NCBI RefSeq assembly: GCF_030161475.1
Contig: NZ_BSUG01000013.1
Span: 1-64,000 of the forward strand
Source: Tetragenococcus halophilus subsp. flandriensis
GTDB lineage: Bacteria > Bacillota > Bacilli > Lactobacillales > Enterococcaceae
Reading direction: 5' to 3'
DNA: 64,000 bases
The notes under the pieces: model-generated
Told to the model about the DNA's origin: nothing
What the model saw: only the letters and a program-made list of their open reading frames with translations
The model's database searches: none
Part shown: positions 57,731 through 64,000 of the stretch, one piece after another
Numbering within the stretch: the first letter of the stretch is position 1
Layout of the letters: the number at the start of each line of letters is the position of its first letter
Made by a program: the position numbers and the translations under genes

Positions 57731-59455
57731 TCACTTGTTTAAACTTTTCAAAACAAAATCCAACGCTTCTTGTGGAGCTTGTGTCATTTGTACGTATTCT
57801 TTACCTCTAGCAATAATTACTTTAACGCCATATTTATCGGCATCTTCTTGTATATCATCTCGATACATCTTAACTTGCGGAGCCAAAATAACTGCGTCAT
57901 AATTAGGTAATAAATCATAATGTGATCCATAAGCGGAGCCTTTAGCAGTAATAGGTACATTATCTTCTTCAGCAGCTTCGTTCAATGCACCAGCTAACTG
58001 TTCGCTCGTTCCTGCTCCTGCACAAATTACCAAAATACGATGTTCTTTCGTCGTATCAATTTGGTTCATTTCTTGTTCAGTTTCGCTCTCCATCTCTAAC
58101 TCACTTTTATTTGTTTCTGTAGTTTCAGTGTCTTCAGTGTCTCCATCATCTTCATTTTTTTCTGCTTTTTCAGTTTCTTCTTTTAAAAGTGCTCTATCAT
58201 AAGAACGACAGAACGGATAATAAATAGCTACATCTACTACTATCAATATAATACTCAGTATTAGAGACAACCAGTCAAAGTTAGTACCTAAAAATAATTG
58301 TAGCGGACTCGGCGTAGCCCAAGGTAATACGTACATAATTCCATTCATACTTAATACATCTATAAACAGCTTACCAATAACAATATTTGCCACAGGTGCT
58401 ATCAAAAAAGGAATGAAAAAATAAGGATTTAAAATAATAGGCGCAGCAAATAACAACGGTTCGTTAACTGCAAACATAACTGGTACAAAAGAAGCTTTCC
58501 CAATAGCTTTCAGCTGTTTAGAACGCATTGCAAACATAAAAATAAACGGAACAACTAATGTTGCACCAGTTCCTCCCATTTCACCAAGTGCAGTACCAAA
58601 GTTTTCTGTTAAAGCATGGAAAGGCTTTTCACCAGCCTGAAATAGTTCTAAATTTTCAGCTGTGTTTCCTATTAAAGCTGCTTGAATAGCTGGTTTAACA
58701 ACACTTGGACCATGAACACCTACAAACCAGAATAATGCAACTAATAACCAAACAACACTCATGCCAAAATATGATTCTACTCCAGCAAATAATGGTGTAA
58801 ATAAACGACTTAAAATGTCTGCAAATGGTACTTCAAAAACAACTCTTGCAAAGATATCAATAATAGCACAGCCTAATACCGAAAAAGAAAAAGCGAAAAT
58901 ATCACGGAAGTTTTGTGATATTGTTCCTGGTACTTCTTTTGGTAAGCGAATCGTAATATCATGAGTGATACAAAATTTAAATACATTTACCGTCAAAAAA
59001 GCGGATACAAAAGCAGATAAAAGTCCACGTGTATCCATATTGATTGCTTCAAAATTTCCCATGTCTGTTTTAGTAACAGCTAATAATAAAAAGCCTGAAA
59101 TAGAAGCTAACATAACTGACGTTTCACCAATAACTTTTCCTGCTGGCATTCGTCGGTTCATAGATCCAGCTAAATTTTTAGCAGTTGTACCTGCAACCAT
59201 TAAACCTACAATCCCCATTGTATATTCATAAATTTTGTTAAACCAATCAGTGACGGTTTGTGGCAAAGTAAAATCAGACCCGAATCCACTTGCAATAACA
59301 TCTGGAACATTCGCCAAAAGTAAAAAGATACTTGAAAATAAAATAACAGGCATCGCATTAAGAAAACCGTCTTTAATTGCTTGTAAATAAATGTTACGTG
59401 ATATTTTTTCAAATGTTCCTTGATATTTCTCAATCTGTTCGATTATCTTGTTCAA
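57731..59455 (-). CDS. lacE: Lactose-specific PTS enzyme IICB
   Basis: Membrane permease that takes up lactose and phosphorylates it. A membrane EIIC domain (about 1-440) is followed by a very acidic linker rich in E, D and T and a C-terminal EIIB domain with the phosphocysteine in VICAGAGTSEQLAGALN (about 478). I choose the TTG start at 59455, with GGAGG 6 bases upstream and the family-like NKIIEQIEKYQGTFEKI; the longer frame includes the hairpin. 574 residues, close to LacE. Together with lacF and lacG the lactose assignment is solid. Confidence 0.92.
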   Translation of the reverse strand: MNKIIEQIEKYQGTFEKISRNIYLQAIKDGFLNAMPVILFSSIFLLLANVPDVIASGFGSDFTLPQTVTDWFNKIYEYTMGIVGLMVAGTTAKNLAGSMNRRMPAGKVIGETSVMLASISGFLLLAVTKTDMGNFEAINMDTRGLLSAFVSAFLTVNVFKFCITHDITIRLPKEVPGTISQNFRDIFAFSFSVLGCAIIDIFARVVFEVPFADILSRLFTPLFAGVESYFGMSVVWLLVALFWFVGVHGPSVVKPAIQAALIGNTAENLELFQAGEKPFHALTENFGTALGEMGGTGATLVVPFIFMFAMRSKQLKAIGKASFVPVMFAVNEPLLFAAPIILNPYFFIPFLIAPVANIVIGKLFIDVLSMNGIMYVLPWATPSPLQLFLGTNFDWLSLILSIILIVVDVAIYYPFCRSYDRALLKEETEKAEKNEDDGDTEDTETTETNKSELEMESETEQEMNQIDTTKEHRILVICAGAGTSEQLAGALNEAAEEDNVPITAKGSAYGSHYDLLPNYDAVILAPQVKMYRDDIQEDADKYGVKVIIARGKEYVQMTQAPQEALDFVLKSLNK

Positions 59456-59475
59456 TAAAATCCCTCCTCTTTCAA

Positions 59476-59517
59476 CATATTTACTAGGAACATGGAGAAT
59501 TCGTCCTAGTAAATATG
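59476..59517 (-). promoter_or_regulatory. Perfect 14-base hairpin between lacG and lacE
   Basis: CATATTTACTAGGA (59476-59489) and TCCTAGTAAATATG (59504-59517) pair perfectly around a 14-base loop, with no T-run after it. It lies between the lacG stop and the lacE ribosome site, so it may mark RNA processing or stability rather than termination. Confidence 0.75.
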
Positions 59518-59526
59518 CCATAACAA

Positions 59527-60954
59527 TTATTTATTTATAGTTTCTGATAATTCTTTGAACCATAGAGCACTTTTTTTGATATAACGCTTTTGTGTTTCAA
59601 AATCTACATAAAATAGACCGTAACGTTTATTATAACCATTTGCCCAAGAAAATTGATCTTGCAAAGACCAGACAAAATAACCTTGAACATCTACACCTTC
59701 TTCGCGAGCTCTTAATAAAGCAGATACGTGTTGATCAATATAATCAATTCGAGGTTCATCATCGAGAACTTCATTATCTTCTGATGGGGCCTTGTCTTTA
59801 TATCCCATGCCGTTTTCTGTAATATATATTGTTTTACAATTTTCATAATCATGGGAAACACGTTTCAAAATATCATAAAGACCTTCAGGGTAAATATTCC
59901 AATCCCAATCAGTTTGAGGTATCCCAGCTTTTTTAACTGATTCACCTACTCCTTTAAATTTAAAAGAAGAAGTTCCCTTCTCCCCTGTTCCATTAAAATG
60001 ACTACTGCTTTCACCTTTATAATATTGAATAAATTCATTTTGATAGTAATTAATACCAAAATAATCATTTTGGGGGGCTGCTTGTTCCATAATTTCAATA
60101 TCGCCATCTTCTATTTTTAGCTTTGCTTCATTAATTTCTAAAATTTCATTAATCAAATCCTTTGTTTCCTTGGAATAATGTCCCAAAAAAGTAGCATCCA
60201 AGACAAACTTATTCATAAAAGCATCTTTTAGTTTAGCAGCATGTTTATTTTCAGAAGTATCAGTAATTGGATAAATTGGCGTCAAATTATGGATAACTCC
60301 AATATTCCCTTCTTTTTTTAATTCATTTTTATATAAATTCACTACTCTAGCATGTGCAAGCATTTCATTATGTTGTGCTTGAATGCCATTAGTTACATCA
60401 AAATGATGATTAGGGGGAAAATTACCTTGAATAAATTGCGAATATGCTAAAGGAACGGGCTCGTTAATAGTAAACCAATTTGTAACTTCATTAAATTCTT
60501 CAAAACAAAAACGAGCATATTCCACAAAATAATCGATTGTTTTGCGATTCAACCATTCTCCTTGTTCAAATAATTTCTTAGGACTATCAAAATGATGTAA
60601 GGTTACATATGGTTCTATCCCGTTATCTAGACAAGTTTTAAAAAGATTGTGATAGTAATCAATACCTGCTTGTAGGGGTTCTCCATAACCATCTGGGAAA
60701 ATCCTAGTCCACGCAATAGAAACACGTATAGCATTTAAACCATGCTCTTTAGATAAGTTGATATCTTCCGCATAACGATTGTAAAAGTCACTTGCAGGAT
60801 TTGGTGAAAAACGACCTTGTTTTTTTAAATAATCATCCCACATCGTTTTTCCTTTTCCATCTACTTCTGTATTACCTTCGACTTGATAAGCTGCAGTAGC
60901 CCCCCCCCAAACAAAATTTTCCGGTAATGCTTTCACTCGATTTAATAAAGTCAT
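59527..60954 (-). CDS. lacG: 6-phospho-beta-galactosidase
   Basis: A GH1 enzyme that splits lactose 6-phosphate into galactose 6-phosphate and glucose. Acid/base glutamate in WFTINEP (about 162) and nucleophile in YITENGMG (about 378). 475 residues. Sequence GGATAAYQVEGNTEVDGKGKTMWDDYL is like LacG. A related 6-phospho-beta-glucosidase is possible by fold alone, but lacF, lacD and lacC in the operon decide for lactose. GGAGGAC precedes the ATG. Confidence 0.94.
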   Translation of the reverse strand: MTLLNRVKALPENFVWGGATAAYQVEGNTEVDGKGKTMWDDYLKKQGRFSPNPASDFYNRYAEDINLSKEHGLNAIRVSIAWTRIFPDGYGEPLQAGIDYYHNLFKTCLDNGIEPYVTLHHFDSPKKLFEQGEWLNRKTIDYFVEYARFCFEEFNEVTNWFTINEPVPLAYSQFIQGNFPPNHHFDVTNGIQAQHNEMLAHARVVNLYKNELKKEGNIGVIHNLTPIYPITDTSENKHAAKLKDAFMNKFVLDATFLGHYSKETKDLINEILEINEAKLKIEDGDIEIMEQAAPQNDYFGINYYQNEFIQYYKGESSSHFNGTGEKGTSSFKFKGVGESVKKAGIPQTDWDWNIYPEGLYDILKRVSHDYENCKTIYITENGMGYKDKAPSEDNEVLDDEPRIDYIDQHVSALLRAREEGVDVQGYFVWSLQDQFSWANGYNKRYGLFYVDFETQKRYIKKSALWFKELSETINK

Positions 60955-60956
60955 TT

Positions 60957-61307
60957 TTATAGTCCTCCTTTTTCCACTTTTTCTTCTAGTGTTGTAATAC
61001 GTTCATACTGATTGATGATATAGTCAATTTCATCCTTTAACATCATCGTGGTCATCAATGTATCCTGTCCATGAACCATAATAAAAGTCACATCTAATTC
61101 TGCGCCTCCCGCTTCTTGAGTTAATAGACTGGTTTGCTGGTTATGTGCTTCATTAATATTTTCATTTGCATCTTCAACGAGCTCTCGTGCTTCTTTAAAA
61201 TTACCTTGACGTGCTTGTTTTAATGCATCAAATAAATCAGCTTTAGCATCCCCAGCGTAAGCTACTAAAGCGAAGCCCACTTTCGAAATTTCTTCCTTAT
61301 TAATCAT
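60957..61307 (-). CDS. lacF: Lactose-specific PTS enzyme IIA
   Basis: A 116-residue trimeric helical EIIA of the lactose/chitobiose family. The phospho-accepting histidine is in IMVHGQDTLMT (about 78). It passes phosphate from HPr to LacE. GGGGAGGA precedes the ATG, and the lacG gene starts 2 bases after its stop. Confidence 0.95.
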   Translation of the reverse strand: MINKEEISKVGFALVAYAGDAKADLFDALKQARQGNFKEARELVEDANENINEAHNQQTSLLTQEAGGAELDVTFIMVHGQDTLMTTMMLKDEIDYIINQYERITTLEEKVEKGGL

Positions 61308-61400
61308 TTATTATCCTCCCCTAATTTAATAGTTTTATAAAATTATTAGATTCATTATTTTATGTTGCTAAAAAATAATATTCCACTATTCCGTTATTTA

Positions 61401-62354
61401 TTAAAAGTTAATTGGTGTAGCAGTTTCCTGTAATACCTCGTTCAATTCTTCTATATTTTTTCTTCCCTGGATTCGCATCCATTGTCTAGAGGAGTCTTCA
61501 CCTTCTTTTATAAAATGTTCAACCCCGTTTGCCCAAGTTGCACGTCCGCATAAAACACCATTAAAAGTAGACCCTGCTTTTTTTGCAAAACGTAAGGTTT
61601 CCTGAAACATTTCCGCACTAACACCTGCACTTAAGAAAATAAAGGGCAGCTGACTGATATTGCTTTGTTCTTGGAAATATTTACGGGCTTGGTCTTGTGT
61701 ATATGCAATTTCCTTTTCAGCATATCCTTCTACATAAGCCATATTAACCGGTATTTCAACTTTCAACACATCCACTTTATAACGAACTTTTGAGAATTCC
61801 TTCATAGCACCATTTACTTTATGTGGTTTTTTTAGCGCAAACGCTTTACTTTTATTGTCTATATCAGAAGCATCATAAGTGATTAACTCTAAAAAGAAAG
61901 GAAGACCTTCAGCAATACATTCTGATCCAATACGTTCTATAAAAGCTTGCTTTTGTTCATTGATTTCAACTGTTTCATCAACATCGTAATAAAGTAAAAA
62001 CTTACAAGCATCTGCTCCTTTCTCATTGATTCTTTTAACAGACCAAGAAGGTAAAAGACGGGGCATACGACCTGGAATCTCTGGGTCATAACCGGTCTGT
62101 TCATAGGCTAATAATTCTCCTGCATGTGGGTCTTTTACCTTTGTTGCAGGTAATCCATATTCTGGATCCAATAAAATCGCCGAAGCATATGGTGTCAATT
62201 CTGAAGCAATGATTTCTTTGAAATCTTTCACCTGTTGATCCGTTACTTCTCTTGCTTGAAACTTACCCATCATCTTTTTCAATGCGCCTCGTTGATCAAT
62301 TGCTAGAGCGCTGATAATATGATTTTCATCACATAATGATTTTAATGCTTTCAC
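61401..62354 (-). CDS. lacD: Tagatose 1,6-bisphosphate aldolase
   Basis: Cleaves tagatose 1,6-bisphosphate into dihydroxyacetone phosphate and glyceraldehyde 3-phosphate. A 317-residue class I aldolase of the LacD family (SALAIDQRGALKKMM; LLDPEYGLPA; VDVLKVEIPVNM with the probable Schiff-base lysine). The start is GTG 62354, with TGAGGG upstream. Follows lacC by 15 bases. Confidence 0.94.
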   Translation of the reverse strand: MKALKSLCDENHIISALAIDQRGALKKMMGKFQAREVTDQQVKDFKEIIASELTPYASAILLDPEYGLPATKVKDPHAGELLAYEQTGYDPEIPGRMPRLLPSWSVKRINEKGADACKFLLYYDVDETVEINEQKQAFIERIGSECIAEGLPFFLELITYDASDIDNKSKAFALKKPHKVNGAMKEFSKVRYKVDVLKVEIPVNMAYVEGYAEKEIAYTQDQARKYFQEQSNISQLPFIFLSAGVSAEMFQETLRFAKKAGSTFNGVLCGRATWANGVEHFIKEGEDSSRQWMRIQGRKNIEELNEVLQETATPINF

Positions 62355-62369
62355 TTACAAATCCCTCAC

Positions 62370-63302
62370 TTACACTTTTTTTACTTGAATTTGATCAAAC
62401 AATGCCTGGTAATTTTGCATATTCACTTGTCCAGTCACTTTTTCTTGGGCATTTAACATGCCTAATACATTGCCGTGTTTTAATACCTTTTCATCACTTT
62501 GCTTACAATCTAAAGCTTGTGCTAGTCCTGCGACCGTAGCATCTCCTGAGCCCACAGGGTTTACTACTTCGATTGAAGGAATTTTTACTTGATAAAATGT
62601 ATCGTGATGTTTAGCAAATGCACCGTCTGCACCCAAGGAAACAACGATCCATTCAATCCCATAAAATAAAGGGGACTTCAAATTTTCTTTTAAATCCTCA
62701 ATTGTATTTTTTATATTTTTTCCTAACAAAGCTGCCAGTTCTTCTCTATTAGGTTTAATCAATATCGGTTTGGCTGGACCTTTTAAAACCTTTTGCAAAG
62801 CCCTACCTGAGCAATCCAACACCACAGGTTTATGTTTCTTATGGCATAAATCTATCATGTCTTTATAATAATCATCAGGTAAACCAGCAGGCAAACTTCC
62901 GGAAAAAGTTAGCATACTGGCTTGTTCAATAATCTGGTCAAAATGACTTAAAAACCCTTTTGCTTCATCATTCGTAATACTAGGTCCTTGTTCTAAAATT
63001 TCTGTTTGTTTTCCTTGATGTAATATAGCAATACAATTGCGAGTTTCTCCCTCAATCATAAAAAAATTATGGGAAATTCCTTCATCAGTGAGCTTTTCTT
63101 GGAGGAAGGCACCAAAATGACCCCCAATTAGACCGCTTGCTAGAACATCTGCACCACTTTGATATAGTACTCTAGCAACGTTCAACCCTTTTCCTCCTGC
63201 AGTTTTGCTAACATTTGTCACACGATTGACAGTATCCAATTGAAAAGTTTCCAAGGGATAAGAAATATCAATGGAAGGGTTCATTGTTATTGTGATAATC
63301 AT
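62370..63302 (-). CDS. lacC: Tagatose-6-phosphate kinase
   Basis: A 310-residue PfkB-family sugar kinase making tagatose 1,6-bisphosphate. N-terminal [13 protein letters not shown] and [15 protein letters not shown]-terminal catalytic [15 protein letters not shown] (aspartate about 252). AGGAGGA precedes the ATG. Sister enzymes (1-phosphofructokinase) are similar; the lac context decides. Confidence 0.93.
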   Translation of the reverse strand: MIITITMNPSIDISYPLETFQLDTVNRVTNVSKTAGGKGLNVARVLYQSGADVLASGLIGGHFGAFLQEKLTDEGISHNFFMIEGETRNCIAILHQGKQTEILEQGPSITNDEAKGFLSHFDQIIEQASMLTFSGSLPAGLPDDYYKDMIDLCHKKHKPVVLDCSGRALQKVLKGPAKPILIKPNREELAALLGKNIKNTIEDLKENLKSPLFYGIEWIVVSLGADGAFAKHHDTFYQVKIPSIEVVNPVGSGDATVAGLAQALDCKQSDEKVLKHGNVLGMLNAQEKVTGQVNMQNYQALFDQIQVKKV

Positions 63303-63322
63303 TTATTTCCTCCTACTAGTTT

Positions 63323-63985
63323 TTATCGAAAAATTGTAGCTGCTTCATTTAAATCAGACAGTACAAATATAGCCTTATTTTCATCTTGTTTATCAGATGG
63401 TAACCAGTCAGGCACCATTATCACATCAACACCTGCTTGTTTAGCCGCCGTAACACCACTTTTTGCGTCTTCAAATACTAGAGCTCGATCTTTATTTGTT
63501 CGAGATATGGTTAAAGCACGCAAGTAAATATCTGGCGCAGGCTTATTTCTTTTAACTTCCTCACCACTGATAATTCCATTAAAAAGATCTTTAATCTGTG
63601 CTTTTTGAAGTGCTTGTACAATTATTTTTCTAGACGAAGATGACGTAAGATAGCAACTTTTTCCATTTTCATTTAATACATTTAAAAATTTAACTGCACC
63701 TTTTTTCAGGGAAAAATTTTGATTTTCTATTTCGGTTTGAAAAAGCTTCATTGATTCGTTGAAAATCTTCCGACCCAGCAAATCATCATCGACTATTTTT
63801 TGTAGTCGAAAAATTGTATCATCAAAACCTTTTCCAATATAAGTAGCATGATCCTTTTTAGTATATGAATGTCCATATTTATTTAAAATTCTTTGTCGCG
63901 TTTGATAATAAAGGGCTTCAGTATCAAACAACAACCCATCCATATCAAAAAAGAAAGTTTCTTTTTGATATTTTAAATCTTCCAT
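63323..63985 (-). CDS. HAD-superfamily hydrolase (phosphatase or beta-phosphoglucomutase-like)
   Basis: A 220-residue HAD protein: nucleophile motif FFDMDGLLFDTE (about 12-23), motif II LTSSSS, motif III K in EVKRNKPAPDIYL and motif IV VFEDAKSGVTAAK. It lies 20 bases upstream of lacC and probably in the lac operon. Typical streptococcal lac operons have lacA and lacB there, which are not seen in this window. Substrate unknown; a sugar phosphate is likely. GGAG precedes the ATG near the window edge. Confidence 0.88.
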   Translation of the reverse strand: MEDLKYQKETFFFDMDGLLFDTEALYYQTRQRILNKYGHSYTKKDHATYIGKGFDDTIFRLQKIVDDDLLGRKIFNESMKLFQTEIENQNFSLKKGAVKFLNVLNENGKSCYLTSSSSRKIIVQALQKAQIKDLFNGIISGEEVKRNKPAPDIYLRALTISRTNKDRALVFEDAKSGVTAAKQAGVDVIMVPDWLPSDKQDENKAIFVLSDLNEAATIFR

Positions 63986-64000
63986 TAATCGTGGTACTCC

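Overview
This is a low-GC, Gram-positive lactic acid bacterium of the family Enterococcaceae. The gene order pth-mfd-(MurJ-like)-rqcP-divIC-S1-tilS-hpt-ftsH-hslO-lysS next to an rRNA promoter region, and the arrangement argR-argR / arcA-argF-arcC-arcR-arcD, are both enterococcal. Many proteins carry unusually acidic linkers (L,D-transpeptidase, OppA-like lipoprotein, FtsH tail). Together with a MenA/prenyl synthase/CydABCD set, this makes a halophilic relative such as Tetragenococcus the best guess. The genus is inferred from gene order and protein character; no database search was run.

Layout. 1-480: triple tandem promoters and leader of an rRNA operon read leftward out of the window. 510-14539: housekeeping block on the minus strand (lysS, hslO, ftsH, hpt, tilS, S1 protein, divIC, rqcP, MurJ-like flippase, mfd, pth). 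14866-20467: L-lactate dehydrogenase, L,D-transpeptidase, YebC, VanZ-like protein, aldehyde dehydrogenase. 20964-23512: MFS drug exporter with a DUF4811 partner and a divergent MerR regulator. 23600-26809: type II NADH dehydrogenase (frameshifted), MenA and a polyprenyl diphosphate synthase. With cydABCD (32299-38185) these would form a NADH-menaquinone-cytochrome bd chain. 27106-32060: a transglutaminase-like protein paired with a peptide-binding lipoprotein, a NusG-domain-II protein, and a zinc-type binding lipoprotein preceded by a 36-residue basic protein and a Zur-like operator. 38357-41412: TSUP exporter, Mga-like HTH protein, GRP sugar transporter.

41619-45812 is the most intriguing accessory unit: a dimethylarginine-hydrolase-like enzyme, an ornithine-racemase-like enzyme and an APC antiporter, divergent from a GntR regulator. 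The hydrolase promoter carries a candidate GntR operator on its -10 and a cre-like site on its -35. 45910-47860: argS with a T-box leader. 47933-50130: a divergent group (GNAT plus B3/B4-domain protein versus YbaK-like protein plus MarR regulator) around a perfect 40-bp palindrome that contains both predicted promoters. 50400-57376: the arginine deiminase cluster with two tandem ArgR genes. 57731-63985: the tagatose-6-phosphate lactose operon (lacC, lacD, lacF, lacG, lacE) with a HAD phosphatase gene; lacA and lacB are not in the window.

Arginine/citrulline/ornithine metabolism thus dominates 41-57 kb (racemase unit, argS, ADI operon, ArgR pair). No tRNA, CRISPR array, transposase or prophage was seen.
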